Assembly (NCBI GenBank): GCA_036583965.1
Contig: JAZBQD010000014.1
Coordinates: 43,705,490 to 43,769,489, forward strand
DNA: 64,000 nucleotides
Source of the DNA: Prunella strophiata
Lineage: Eukaryota > Chordata > Aves > Passeriformes > Prunellidae
Direction of reading: 5' to 3'
The first letter of the stretch is position 1; every line of letters begins with the position of its first letter. The notes beneath the pieces were generated by a model. That model was not told the DNA's origin, made no database searches, and saw only the letters and a list, made by a program, of their open reading frames with translations. The position numbers and the translations under genes were made by a program. This document shows positions 25,349 through 38,900 of this stretch, piece after piece.

Positions 25349-28300
25349 TAATAGCCAGAGGGCAGCAGTTTAGTTTGGGAGCAGAGCTTTTGCATAAATG
25401 ATGTGCCTTTGCATCATTAGCCATGCAGCCTCACAGTCATTTGCTGGCTTGACAGCCCTCATCAAACCCCATGGAGTAGCTGCTTTGTGAAGAAGTCATC
25501 TCATCTCAGTGTTCAACTTCCAGTGATGCTGATCTGTGATGATCATCTTGATGATTGCAGTATTTTTTTCCATGACTTTTTAAAATGTTTGAGTCCTCTT
25601 AAAAATAGCAGCACTGCAAGGTTCAGTAGTATTTTATTTTGATATGTTTTCCTTGAATTCTGAACAATTTGAAGAATCTTCTACTTGAGCAGCTACCTAA
25701 CAGGAGGAATCAACACTGATCCGTGTCAACTGACAGGTTCCACTGGGAGATTTCTGCTTCTTCCAGCCCTAGATCACCTGTCAGTGCAGTAGGCTCAGTG
25801 TAAACAGTGCTCTAAACCTACAGGAAAAACCTGAGGGTACACTCCACATTAATTAAAGAACTTAATTTTTCTGTCTTTCTCTCATTAATATATTCATTTT
25901 GAAATTAATATTTCAAATTTATTTTGAAAAAGAAGCTCTGTAAAACACTTTTATGCAATATTGAGTCTACACAGTCCAGCCCTGCACATGGCAACAGTAC
26001 AAGTCCAAGCAAAAGGATGGGGAGAGGAAAAAGGATAGGAAGAGGGACAAAAGAGTGGTAAGATGCAGTGCATGGTTATTTAGGGATATTGGCATTGCAA
26101 TAACCTTAGCACAGTAGCAAGGAAATTGTCTTCTCCTCAGGGAAGAGGCTTCCCCACCTGGCCTTGATTTTGAAGGCCACACAGACATGTTCTGTTGGCT
26201 GGATCTGATCCCTGTTCTTTTTTTTTCCTTCCTTTTTGTTTTTTTGGATTCTATATTTTGTATTAAATTTCACTAAAAGTTGGAGGGAAAAAACAAAAAA
26301 TGGAAATGTAACACTGGAGCTGGAGGCAGAAGATGCTGATATAGATTATGTCATGAAGGGGATAAGCTTTGGCAAACTAAGACCAAGAAAATAATTCCAA
26401 GCCAAAAAAGAAAAGTGACATCTCTTACCAGCACTCCTGCATGCTGCGCTTCTATGACATTCACCATTACCATCCTTACCTAGAATAATATGGAAATTGG
26501 GAAAAAAGGGACTCATGAGGTTCCTCATGGAGATCTCTTACCTCAGAATATTTCATAATGAAAATGTAGTGAGCTGATGTGAAACACCTTTTAAGAAAAA
26601 TTTGCAATTCTTTTGAATGTTTAAGTACCCATGTCTCTGTGTTTGTATGCGTGCATATATAATTATAAGCAGTGAAATATGTTTTTTACTACACACAGAA
26701 AAGGTATTCTTCTCAAGGACTAATCATCTTTGTGTGGTTTTTTTCCTGACAGAAGGTTGGTTTATTCATTCATTACTTCTATTACATCTGAAAAAATCAG
26801 TTCATCTGCAATATCTTTTCTCCCTACTGATCCCACAATGCAGACACATTCACCCTTTTCCCATCATTAAGTCAAAGTCAAAGATAATGCCTGTAAGTCA
26901 AATTCTGATCTCAGAGTAAATCTGAAAGAATTCATGAGAGAGATTTACAGTGAGAAAGATTGAACAGCACATTTGATCCAAAGGCAGCTTATGGCACTTG
27001 TGAATCCAGCCATTGCAGTAGGTGTTTGTGTGCTATCTTGAAACAATGTTGGAGCACTGAACTAAGCATGGAACTGGCTTAGAGGCTTTAGTTCCAGTAT
27101 TTCATTTTTTTCTCTGACAGCCTTTAAAAAATGATATGTAGGACCAAGAAGCTATGTGACTTTCAGCCATATTCCCTAATCAGATTCAGAATGCTTTAAA
27201 TATTGCTGTAAACTGTGAAATCTCCTTTGGGCTGCTTTTCTTCCTTTGGCACTAATTCCGTGGGAAGCCTGCCACCTGCGTGACACAAAAATAGCAAAGT
27301 CAACCTCCTGACAAATTAACACTTTAAAACAACTTCTAAAAGGGAGAGCATCAGTGAAAGTGAAAATGAAGCAAGAGAAGAGTGAGACATGACAGGAAGG
27401 AACTTGAAGGATGGAGCAGGCAGAATTAGCAATACAGAAGACCAGGTAGAAAGACAAATCTCAGACATAAAGACAAGGAGGAAAAGAAAACAGGAAGGAG
27501 AATGAAGGAATACATAAAGAGAATGAGAAAAAACACAACAAGGAAGAAGACAAATAGCAGAAAAGGAATGAGGGAGCAGATTAAGAGAGATCAAGGCACA
27601 TGATGAAATGAAGCAGCAGACATGAACAGATAAAATTGAGAGTGGGATTTTTTTCTCTCCTATAGCCCCAAGGGAGCTTGGCTTGCTAATTGAGGTATCT
27701 ATGTGTTCACCCCTGCAACCAGCTAGATCTTATGCTGATGTCAGCAAAAAGTGGCAGCAGAGATTTTTTTTCTGTTTAAAAGAGCCTCAGAAATACATAC
27801 GTGTTCCTCCTCAGGAAACTGGCTTTGCCCAAATAAATGGCCCCTTGGCAAGGGTGTACCTTGGCAAGGGTGACACTATCTCAATTCACCTTGATGGGAG
27901 CAGATAGGGAAAGATTCAGCCCCAAATTTAAATAGTTGATAAGGGCAGCTTCACTCGAGTTTCTTTAACCCTGGAGATCCAAATTCACAGATGCTAGTGA
28001 GCCTTGTCTCCCTCTGCTGCCTTTATAGATGTCAAAGCAAAATCTTTACCACTTTGAATGATTTGCCCTGGAGGAGCCATTCTTTCACCATTTGTTGGGT
28101 TGAAAACTTCCACTGATTGCTCAAGTCCAGACAAAGGGTGTGAACACCTTTCCAGTGTCTGAAGCCATCACCTGGCATACCTTCAATTTAGCATTCACAG
28201 GCAGTTTTTAGCAAACCTCTTCTGTATGAGGTATGATAGAATTATGTATCAGTGTTATTTATTAACAATCTGACCTATCCAAAATAAATTTTCTTCAGTC

Positions 28301-31300
28301 TAAAATACTGTCATGTGTGCCACCAAATCCCAGCAAAAGGACCAGAAATATTTAGTGAATGTTGAGAATGTTCTTTCATTCCTACCAGTGATCCTTCACA
28401 CCTTGGATTACTTCAGGGAGGGGCTAAAAAGTAGGGAAACTTCTACCATAAGCGTTTTCTGTGATGAAGCAAGGATTTAAAGAAACTATAGAGCTGAACA
28501 GCTTTAAAATTCATTACAAAATCTGAAAGGATAAAGGCTGGGCCCAAACTAGGAGAGTGAATGACAAGTAAGCAGTTACTGAAATAATTATTTGATAATT
28601 ACCAAGTACCTGAAGGTAAGTGGTTTGATAATATCATTCCAGTTCACAGAGGACAAATATAAAAAACAGACCATTGTGATCAGATTTTTATTGATCTTAC
28701 ACATGCAGCTACTGCTGCTCTGCTGTTACCTGCAAGAGTTCTGTGTACAATCCTCTGTCTTATGAATTTGGAGCCAAATTTGCATAAGCATACAGTCAAA
28801 TTATGACCCTAGAAAGACTCCTGGACTTAATTATCACCATGTTACTCAAGGTTCATGACAGCATATCCCTGCTGATGTCAGGGCCACTCTGTGTGAAACC
28901 TGAAAGATATACTGATTAATCAACTCTCATAACTGCTATAATTCCCTAAAAGATATACAATATGTTTAGGTCAGACTTGTACATGCAAGGAAGTGCAAAC
29001 TCTTTAAAAACAGCTTTTAGGTTCTCTGATGTTATGAAGTATTCTAGGTGTGGTCCCTCTCTGTTCTGGCCCTTTCTAAAGCAGAATTTCACTCCCCTGC
29101 CTCCACACACTAGTAAGAGGAGCATGAGTAGTCAGTGGGCTGCTCCCGAGGCTGAGCAAACATAGGCTGGAGGGGCAGTGCTCACTGTCACCAATCTTAT
29201 TGTCTTTATTCATAATAGAGTCTGTAAACTGCTTTCACTTCTCTCTATCTCTGATTTTTAGTTTTTCCCCACCTCAGTATCACACAGAAACCCAGCCATG
29301 ATTCAGGTCCTTATTATACCTAACATGTCAAAAAAAACCTCACCAGTCAAATTGCCATTAATTGATTTAATTGTATTAATTGTATTATACCAGTGAAACC
29401 CAAACAAAACAGATACACCATGCTGGAATAACATGCATTTATTCTAGTACAATTTTATACTTCTGTAGTATTCCTTTTCATGAATAGGGATTAAAATGTG
29501 GTTTATCTATAACATAATGATAATCATCTTTATGGAGAGTTTTTTAAGCTCAAGCAGTGACAAAGTGATTACTTAATTGCTCAAGATGCTGATAATGCAG
29601 CAACTGGCATAGGTTTGATGTGCACACTGATGGTTCAAGTATTGACTAAATGGCAAGTCTTTGTATAGATTTACACAGCACTGGCTTGTTCTTAATAACC
29701 TTGTATGTGAACACCTTTTTTTGGGAACAACTATAATTTTCTCTGCAGTAAGAATTTTCACACAATAGGTGCTTAAAAATTGCTACCGTCTGCTTTCACA
29801 TCCTCTTTATTATGAATAAACTTTTACCTGAGAATTCGTGAATGCCAGAACATTTATACCATACATTGAAATATATAACTTCCACATATCAGCTATCAGC
29901 ATATATAATTTTCAATATCATAATCATACTATGAGCATTTCCTTTGTACAGTGCTACAAAAAAATGCCAGTTTTAAGGTAATAAGAGACCAAACACTAGC
30001 TAGAGAGTGATACCTGATGTAAAGATACAATTATATTGCCCATCCCTTCTGTCTCAAATATGTGTTTACTTTAGCTCAGCTGAATTAAAACAGGGGGCAA
30101 ATAATTGCTCTGGAACAACTGTACTAGACAAAGTCAAAATTTAAAAGTATTCAAAATAATAGTTCATTCATCCCTTTTCTTTCCCAGAAACATTTTTTAA
30201 AAGACTGCTAATATTGATGCCATCAATTTTTTCATTCAAGCTTTCTAGATCATGTGCCATACAAATATTTAGCAAAGACAGATCAGTTTTCTGGGTTCAC
30301 ATGAATACCACAAAATATCTGAGTATGGAATTCTCGACTTTTTCAGTTTATCAAAATCCCCCTGAATCTCTTCAGTATCTGACTATTACACACACCTCTT
30401 CCTTGTGCTTTCCAGCATTGCTGCTAAATAATGCCTTCCATCACTGTTTCAGTTGCAGAGATGACATGGGATGGCTTGATGCTTTCAGTGGTCTCCTCTG
30501 GTGTTCTTATTTGAGGATGGAACAAGGATGCAAGGAAAATAGTCTTTCTTTTCTTTTCAGGATTATTGACGAATGAGACCCACACTTGCACAGACCCATG
30601 GCCACTGTGAGTTGCACCGTGACCCATACACCTGAACTTTTGAATGTACCATCCAAATCACATTTCAGCTCCCAAAATAAGGGTTAGTTAGAGCTCAGGG
30701 GAAAGAAGCCCAATGCTGCATTTCCCAATGCATGGGAAAACATGATAATTTTTAGGCATGCTCGTTTGGGTGATGACCTTGAAGCAGAAGGTCTGGAACA
30801 CAACAGCCAGAAAGATTACTCTTCTGTTCAGGATAACATTTATGGCTGGCAGTTGCACTTCCTCCTTCTGATTAGAAATGATCCTCTCCAAGAATGGTTC
30901 CTGAGGGATTACAACACATCTCGGTGCTTTATAACCATCAGTGGAAATTCTGTTTCCCACAATTGGTATGGAGAAAGTAGGTTGTGACAGGGGAAAGGTC
31001 AAGAGACAGCAGTAGTTTCAAAATAATTATTTTCCAAGAGTGGGGAAATAATGTTTGTTTATACAGTAGAAAGAGTCTGCTGTGGAAAAGGGCACAAAGA
31101 GACAGGTTTCTCCACTGCTTCCTATCAAGAGATTTCTACATAATGTCAGGTTCAAGCACAGGTGTAATTTTAAAATTCTGTAATTTTAAACATCCCCTTC
31201 TGGACTACTGGTGCAAAGCACTCTTTATAGACAATGGAAAGAAATAGTCCCCATAAGTGAGAGGATTGTATTCCTGTCTTAGCATCAGATCCATCACCTT

Positions 31301-32440
31301 CAGCATGAGCTTGTTTCTCCTGCTGAGAGCTGGGTCTGGGCTCCTAGTCCATGTAGATGTCTAACTAAATGCAAATGAACCCAGGCCAGCTGGCTGTGTG
31401 TGGCATGCCTCACCCTCAGATGAGCAATCCATACATTTTATTCATAATTTACAGAAGACTGCATGAGAAGAATAAAGAGATAAGGAAGAAAGAAAATGCA
31501 ATAGAGAAAGAAAGGGAAAGATGAGGCAAATGCAGAAAGAGAACCATAAGGTGAGGAGAATGGCAATAGTGGAAGCTGGATGTGAATGCAGAAGGAATTC
31601 AGGATTCCAGACCCAAGTAAATCCTACACAGGTTTCCAATTGCTGACGCACAACACTTCTAGAGAGACAGAGAGAACTGTGAATCTTGTAAAACTGTTAG
31701 TTCTTTTGCATAAATGCTACATCCCAGTTAAGGGGTCTTTAATTGCTACCCTAATGTGTCAAGCACTTTACCTACATTTTCCCTCTCTATCCCAGTATTT
31801 CTAACTGAAATTTGGCTTGACAATTTTGCCTTGAGAATCAGAAAGTTTCTCTGTTGTCCACTTGCTTAATTTTTAAACACGTCTATGTCTTCACACACTT
31901 CAGTAAAACTCCCCTTGGGCATATTTTGTTCTTGAAATCCCATCATTTCTTGGCAGTGCATCAGTAATAGCTTTGGCCACTGAGATGCTGACCGGTATAA
32001 TTTCATTGTCTGCTTGCACTCTGCTCTCTACCTGTGTCTAACTGCTGGCTTTGTTATGTTCTTAGGACATGTGCTCTTTGTTCTGTTTGCACAGCATCCT
32101 GCAAAATGGCATCCCAGTCTGTGACTGGGCTCTGGTGCACTCTGATAATAGAGGTGATAAACACCCGTGTCCTGTCTGAGGTTGCTACTGGTGCGTGAGA
32201 ACCACGCTGTACTTGCAAGCTTTTAAGTGCAAAAGTAGCACCCTGCACACGGGGACAAGGTAACACCACTCTCCTGGTTTTGTATTGGTACCCATCGCCT
32301 TCTCCCTTGGCCACAGGACAACGGGATGCTTTACAACAAGACTTCTAAGCAGAAGTTCGTAATCAGTTTATTCCCGTTTGTTTGTTCCTGCAAATCACGG
32401 CCTGGAGCAATTTCTGTGGGAAGCAGCACCAGACAATCTA
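25347..32440. other. Gene-free stretch upstream of YAF2
   Basis: I identify no gene. The longest frames are 120 codons (30214-30576, +) and 104 codons (30688-31002, minus, overlapped by an 81-codon + frame), with no recognisable domain. In human, PPHLN1 is transcribed divergently from the YAF2 promoter, so minus-strand exons could exist in this direction. I looked for periphilin-like coding segments and found none. A 14-bp direct repeat (CCTTGGCAAGGGTG twice) is at about 27844-27873. Confidence 0.5.
27844..27873. repeat. 14-bp direct repeat with 2-bp spacer
   Basis: CCTTGGCAAGGGTG occurs twice, separated by TA. Each copy contains a short inverted repeat (CCTTGG/CAAGG-like). This is a small local duplication with no evident function. 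Confidence 0.8.
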
Positions 32441-32751
32441 GACGCTAACAGGAGCAACCTTGGGCGCTAACAAGGGCGGCTTTAAGGGAAGAGCCTGCAG
32501 GCCGGCTGCAGTCCCTCACGCTGCCGGTCTGCCCGTCCAGCCCAGCGCCGCCTCCCGCCGGGGCCGCCCCCCGGCGCCGGTACCGCCCCCGCTCCGCCCG
32601 CCGCCCCCAGCAGCCCCCGCGTTGCCGCGGCCCCGCCGCCGCTCGCAGCGCCCCAGCCGCCGGCGGAGCGAAGGTGCCGCCGAGCGCGGCCCGCCGGGCG
32701 CCGCGGCCTGCGGGCGCCGCTGGTTGGCGGCGGGGGGACACGTGAGCGGGG

Positions 32752-32783
32752 AGGCGGCGGCAGCGGCGGCGGCAGCAGCAGCG
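32752..32783. repeat. GC-rich trinucleotide repeat in YAF2 5' region
   Basis: An imperfect GGC/CAG-type triplet run (mixed CGG and CAG units) lies about 150 bases before the YAF2 start codon, probably in the 5' UTR. Such runs often vary in length between individuals. Confidence 0.75.
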
Positions 32784-32929
32784 GGAGTTTCCCCGACAGC
32801 TGGAGGTTGCGGCGGCGGCTCCTCCTCCCCGGGTCCTCGCTAGAGCCCAGAGACCCCCCGCGCTCCTCCTTATTGACAAACGCACAAAGGGCCGCGCCGG
32901 GGCCGGGCCGGGACGCGTCTGGAGCCGGC

Positions 32930-32955
32930 ATGGGAGACAAGAAGAGCCCGACCAG
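32930..32955 (+). CDS. YAF2: YAF2 coding exon 1
   Basis: Encodes MGDKKSPT plus the first two bases of Arg9 (AG|G). The donor is AG|GTAGGG. The ATG context GCCGGCATGGG is strong. The exon is too short to be found by frame length and was located by homology and splice phase. Confidence 0.95.
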
Positions 32956-35900
32956 GTAGGGGCAGCGGCGGCGCTTTCTCGTTCCCCCGGGCCCTCCGGG
33001 AGCGCGGGGCCGGCGGCGGGGGCGCCCCGGGGGCGGCGGGGGCATCGCGGCCGGTGCTGCCCCTGGCGCGCGTGTGTCTCCGCAGGCCGAAGCGGCAGCC
33101 GAAACCCTCCTCGGACGAGGGGTACTGGGACTGCAGCGTCTGCACCTTCCGCAACAGCGCCGAGGCCTTCAAGTGCTTGATGTGCGACGTGAGGAAGGGC
33201 ACCTCCACACGGTGGGTCGCCGGCGGCGGGGGAGGCGGGGAGCGGCTGTGCTGGCCGTGACAGGAATGGGGGTCGGGGGGGCCGCGGTGCATCCCCGGGG
33301 TGTGAGGGAGGGCGGCCGTGACAGGAATCGGGTCTCGTTTATCAGGGGTGGGGGCGGGAGCACACAGCCTCCCCCGGCCCAAGGCTCCTCGGTGAACCTG
33401 ACCCAGCGCTGCGCCGGCGTGTGTAGAAACAGAAATGATAAATACCAGGAAGGGCAAAATTGCCTGCACAGCGTAACCCTGGAGAGATTGTGGCCTCTCA
33501 CGAAAAAGAACTGTCCCCTAGGGTGTGCCTGCTGAGACACTCACCCTTTTAATTCTTTTTAAATTTATTTTAATTTTTTTTATATGAGTTTAACTTTGCC
33601 TCATACATAACTCCTTTGTTTGATTATTATTGGTAGTATTAGTATTATTTTAATTCGCTTTTCATCACAGAGCATCACCATGCAGGTTTCCGAGGGCTGT
33701 AGGGGGTGGATTATAACCCTTCAGCGTTTAGGGAGAAATTGTTAGCTGAATTGCGCTTTACGGAATTGTCTCCCTGTGTAACTGTGACTTCCCAGGAGGA
33801 CCTTTTCTCTCTGTTCACCAGTCACAAAGCTGGCGGTGGATTAACTGGTTCCTGTGCCTGCCGGTGGCCTAAACGTGTGTGCTTGGGGAATGGAGGCTTT
33901 TTACAAACGAACTTGAGTGCACTTGTAGCCGTGCAGGCTAATGGAAGAGAACGTTGCTCAGGAATCCTTTCCTACCGTTACCGTACCTATGGGTTAAGCC
34001 CATTAGCAAGAGAAGTTTAAATGGCAATCAAGTTGCAATCCTATCAAAAGCCACAATTACATTGTAGATATTGGTCAAAGCAGTGCTGAGTATGACTTGC
34101 AATAAATGTTACATGTTTGAAATTGTAAGTGCAAGGTTGGGTCCAATTACTTGACAAAAATGATTATTCTTTATTTCTGGAGCTAGTTTCCCTGACTTCT
34201 GACAACCAGAATAAATATTGGAAGGACTTCTCATAACTTCAGTTGTGAATATTAGTTGAATGTTTTGGTTTGTTTGGTGTTTCTGTTTTTGTATTTTTTT
34301 TTTTTTTTTTACAAAGGAGATCAGTAAGGTAAATGTGACAAGAGGGAATTGCATCTGTCACATATAATATGGTTTCCAGTTATAACAACGGCATTATATT
34401 TATGTCACAGAGAGATGTGTACAGATTGGTATTGTTCAGCAAAATAAGACTGATGAATTAATGCAAAGTCTTTAAAAACATAATGAAAAAAGCCTCATTA
34501 ACATCCAGTCAGTTTGATAAGAAGAGTCAGTTTAAAATTATGTTTTATTGCTTTGGAAACTCAGCTGGATAAAAGCATTGAAACTTAACAAACAACTGAA
34601 ATGGAGCTCCTGAGGAACAAACATTTTCATTGTCTTCTAGTTTCCCTACTTGAATATTTCGTCTTTTAAATAATTTTGTGACAAAGTGTCTTTTTTCTTT
34701 CTTTGGTTTCCACTTTCTCCCTGACAGTGAGCTGGTATGCAAACTGTAGTTGATAGGTTGATTTTTTTTTTTTTTCTCTCTACTTAAACTCTGTAACAAT
34801 GTGTCCCTGAGTAGGTTTATGGGACTCTTTTTCCCCCTAAGACTTAGATGGGTTGCATCTTCCTATGACTGCAAAATCCAGGTTTTACACATGGCATGAG
34901 GTAGATAAAAGTTGAAGTTTTAGGCCAGGCAGCTTTTGTCTCCAGTTCTGATACATGATTTGAACCACTAAGTAGACCTTTGTGTCCATGAAGAGAATCA
35001 TTAGGGTGCCAAAGAAGCACAAAAGGCCAGCTGGTGTTTTTTTTGTTTTTTTGATTTTTTTTTTTTTTTTCCTAAGGACCCGGAGTCCAAGTGACCAAAT
35101 TATTGCCTTGGTAAAGCATTTGTTGGTGTTGCCTGTAGGACAAAATGGTTTCCATCAACATAGGGCAGGATAACAATACTACCATGTTTTGATGCACTGA
35201 GAATGCATTATTTATTTATTTTAGTCTTCCATTTTGAAGCTTGATGTTAGATTAAGGTGATGTATCAGCATGGTCATTGCTGTGCAGTGGTTCTTACTTA
35301 GAAGCTTTAACTGTGTTTTTTTTTTTTTACTGATTAGAGCTTTGTCTATAAGACTTTGTAAAATGCTACATTTTTTTAAAATTCAGAGCAGTCTCTTTCT
35401 TTGTGTTGAAATGTGTAATACCTGATTCCCTATGTTAAACTTCATTAAATGTGACCAGATTTGCAGGTGGAAAAACAGGCAATTGTATTGAAGCTAAGTG
35501 GGTTTGAAGGTCACTGGAAATTAGTGCAAAAATTGATTAAAACTTTTTTTTTTTTAAATACTGATTATGCACATTTACCTTTACAGAAATATTTTCAGGT
35601 ACAAGTAGGGTTTGTGGGTGTTTTCGCTGTCGAATAATTTCTTTTCTCTGAAAGAGTTATCTTTTGTGCCAGAGGCTAGAAGTGGATTATGTTCTGTAGT
35701 AATTGATAGAATTGTTAAGATTAGTGCAAATTTTCGCAATTTCTTTATTATATTTTATTTCTAGACTGAATTTTCAAAGCAGATTAGATCATGGAGTTAA
35801 ATTAACTTTTTGTCTATGGCAGTATTACATTGAATGGTTAAACTGGGCTGTCCTTGGAGGAGGATGTCCCAAGGGAAATCCTGGATGCTGCAGGAAGTGG

Positions 35901-38900
35901 TGTAACTGATTCCCAAGGTGGCACTCTTTGGTCTAGTACTAAAGCAGTGCCTCAGCATGGTGCCAGTTAGATGTGCCACAAGTCAGATGTAAAACTAAGA
36001 TCCTGTCTGCCAGGTGGATATCCTTCTACCTTTTACTCTACAGCTATTGCCAGATGTTTGTTTGGTAGTGTCACTGATGAGCTAAACTTTCCATGACCAC
36101 TTGGCTTTAGTATTTACTTTCTAACAGAAATTGTTCTGTTTTGTTGCTTGGGTACTGAGAAATTACTATGTTTCTCTTGATAGGAGACTGCACTGAGTAT
36201 AGTAATTTTCTACATGTGACCTTTAAGACATTTTGAAATCTTTCTAGATGAAAGATGTTATACAAATGTAAGGAACATAGGATTGTAATAAGTGCTCCTT
36301 TCTTGAACAAATCTCCTGCTGAAGTTCATTAGAAGCACAAGTAAGGAATACTGAATAGAACCCTGATGTACTGTATTATAGAGGAAACTAGTAGCAACTT
36401 CTATATTTAGATTCCCTAATAGTTTCCATTATAAAGAAATTGTATGACCTTTTTGAGAGGGTTTGTTGTTTGCAAAATCCATTGTAGGTTGGCAAGAGGA
36501 AAAGTCTTTAGGCTAAATAAGTGGTCTGATTTCCTTGCCCCATGAAATTAAGTTTTGCTGAGACTAAATAACTTGAAAATCTTCATTCCCCCTCTGTCAC
36601 TCATGCTGTGCAGAAAGTCTAAGCTAGAGTACTGAAAAAGCCCAGACTGGAACTGTGTAAAAGCAACAGAGGCAATGATGGTATGCTGAAAGCACGGAAG
36701 GGAATTATATGGCTCCTGGGGATCTTATAATAGGGTTGCTGAATTTGGGCTGGCTCTCACAATTACTGCTTTGTCAAAAGACAGTTGCCTCCTCTGGCAA
36801 TCTCCCATTTCCTTCTTCTGTTCTTCATAGCACTGTCTGCATCAGGAGTGTACCAATACTGGTTGACCTTCAAGAACTGGGCTGGACAGACCTTAGTGCA
36901 GCAAGTATTTGCTCCCAGTTTATCTGTCCTTCAATAGATGTTTGGATTTTGCTTTCCTTGCCAGTTAGCACCATTAGTCACTGTAATTTAGATGTGTTGT
37001 AAAGCTGAAGATTAGGAGTTTGTGTTGCTGGGAAGAAGAGGATTGGCATTCCCTCTAAAGGAGTGCATGTTTCCTATTCTCTGCTGCCTTCTAGGAGGCT
37101 GCATTACTGCCCTGTTGTCACCTCTCTGCTTCAACTTCCTCAGAAGTGTTATTAAAGCTCTTGTTATTCAGTTAGCAATAGCATCCAGATTTAAAATTAC
37201 CTGTCACTTTGCTTTCCTTCATGTGTTTTTTATGCACGTGGTCTGATCTCTAGTTGCAGGATCCTATTCTTTTTTTCATGCTGTTACAAACCACTTCTTT
37301 CAGTGTGAATGATGAGTACCCAGGGCAGTGTAGTGAGAGCTACAGGAAGAACTGCAAATAGTGGCTTTTCAAACTTTGAAGTGCTTGTAATGATATTCTA
37401 CTGTGTAAACAAAGCAAAAAAAGGATGCAGGGACATGGAATCAATTTTTCCTTTTCAGACTTGATAACATTCTGTGATTTTTAAATTAGGGATGGGGGCC
37501 ACAAGTGTGGCCCTTAAAGGATAAAGGATGATTTCACTAATAGTGAAAACTCTCTTGGCTAGTAGTAGGGGAAGATTTGTTATACAGACATATATTCTAT
37601 GATTGTTATGGTTTTATTTTATTTTTTAGAACTACTTTCATTACTTGCTTTGAATTAAAAAAAATCTTAATCTTGTCAATGAATCTGAGTCTTAGTGCCT
37701 GCTGTTCAAGCTCTTTTTTTTTTTATTATTTTGACTGGGGAAAAGGGTGAATAAGGAGATGAGACAAATGACTTCTGTGAACTTTTGTGGGGTTTTCCTT
37801 TTATTTTTTTTTTTTTAATTGGATTTAGGGTGGTTATATAAGAGATTCATATTTGATACACATGTTGAGTGAGCTCTTATATGCAATAACATTTATAAAA
37901 TAATCCCTGAAATTTGTAGCCAGAATGAGAAAGTCATGTTTAGTAAGGATGAATTTTTGTGGATTTGGGATCTATACCTCTTCATGTCCTTTACTGCTGA
38001 AGCAGAGATAATGTATAACCTGCCAACTAGGGGCATGGCTTCTGCATTCTGTGATCTATTGATCTTCGTCACTTTATTGTTCCTTTTCTCACAGACTAAG
38101 GTATGAAAAGCCAAATTTAAAATCCCACCAGACACCTGAGAGTGTGAGATACAAGGAACTGGGATAGAATCTTCATATATTTCCTTGGTATTTGGTCGAT
38201 GTTCCTTGACTGTGCCTGAGAGTTTGGCCCTCTAATGTATTTTATAATCATATCTGATCATCTTCTAAATATGAGATACAGGTCTCTACTTGGAACTGCC
38301 GTGAGTTTGTTTTGTGCTTTGAGACTCATAAATAAAGTGTTTAATTTTTTAACTTGGATATCAAGGTCATTTTTCTTCAGAAAACATGTGCAATGTGTTT
38401 AGTCATGTACCATCTGGATGTTTATAAGCACAAATCAGTTACATTTAATCAAATCTGGTATTTGTATTTCTGTTGAAATGCAGTACTGCTGAGGACAGAG
38501 AGTTGGTACTTCTCTTGTATATCTGGTTTAACATGTCTGTTTCACAACAGCTTGTTAAGGACTCTTCTGCCTTCCAGAATGCAGCCTCTGTGTGTGCACA
38601 TGCGCGTGCGTGTCAGGGGGAAGGTTGGGAAGGAGAAAAAGAGGAAGAGCTGTCCTGTCATGCTGATTTTACAAATACATGACTGAATCAAGCTCAACAG
38701 ATTCAAGAGCTGTTCATTCCTTGTGGTAGTGTAGAGAAGGAAATATTTGCAGGAATGAAGTGAGTGGAAAAGTCACACAGAGCTTGGTAAAATATGGATG
38801 GTATATTACAAGTTTTATGGTTTAGTGTTAGTATTAAATTATGAAGAGGAGCAAGAATAAATAGTTCTCTTTTGCTCTGTTGATAGCCATCGAGTAATCC

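Larger units (their letters stand above)
32460..33400. promoter_or_regulatory. YAF2: CpG island promoter of YAF2
   Basis: Base composition jumps from AT-rich to very GC- and CpG-rich at about 32460 and falls back near 33400. The island covers the putative 5' UTR, exon 1, intron 1 and exon 2 of YAF2. There is no TATA box near the start codon, several GC boxes of Sp1 type are visible, and an E-box CACGTG sits at 32739-32744. This is the usual architecture of a broadly expressed vertebrate gene. The transcription start cannot be placed from sequence alone. In human this region also serves the divergent PPHLN1 gene, and whether it does so here is inference. Long frames on both strands of the island result from GC richness. 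Confidence 0.9.

Noticed and set aside
30214..30576. 120-codon + frame, and the overlapping opposite-strand frames at 30688-31002 and 30742-30987
   Set aside because: The products are not recognisable. In the second case both strands are open at once. No codon-use or splice evidence supports coding.
32482..33045. 187-codon minus-strand frame in the CpG island (also 32445-32885 and 32870-33469 minus, 32460-32843 and 33074-33535 plus)
   Set aside because: All lie in extremely GC-rich DNA where stops are rare. The products are proline/arginine/alanine/glycine-rich low complexity with no domain, and they overlap each other and the real YAF2 exons 1 and 2.
35077..35110. Possible 34-nt micro-exon in intron 2 (long T-tract, CCTAAG acceptor, G|GTAAAG donor)
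   Set aside because: 34 nt would break the YAF2 frame, and the T-tract is an ordinary poly(T) run of the kind common in this intron. No support beyond splice-like signals.
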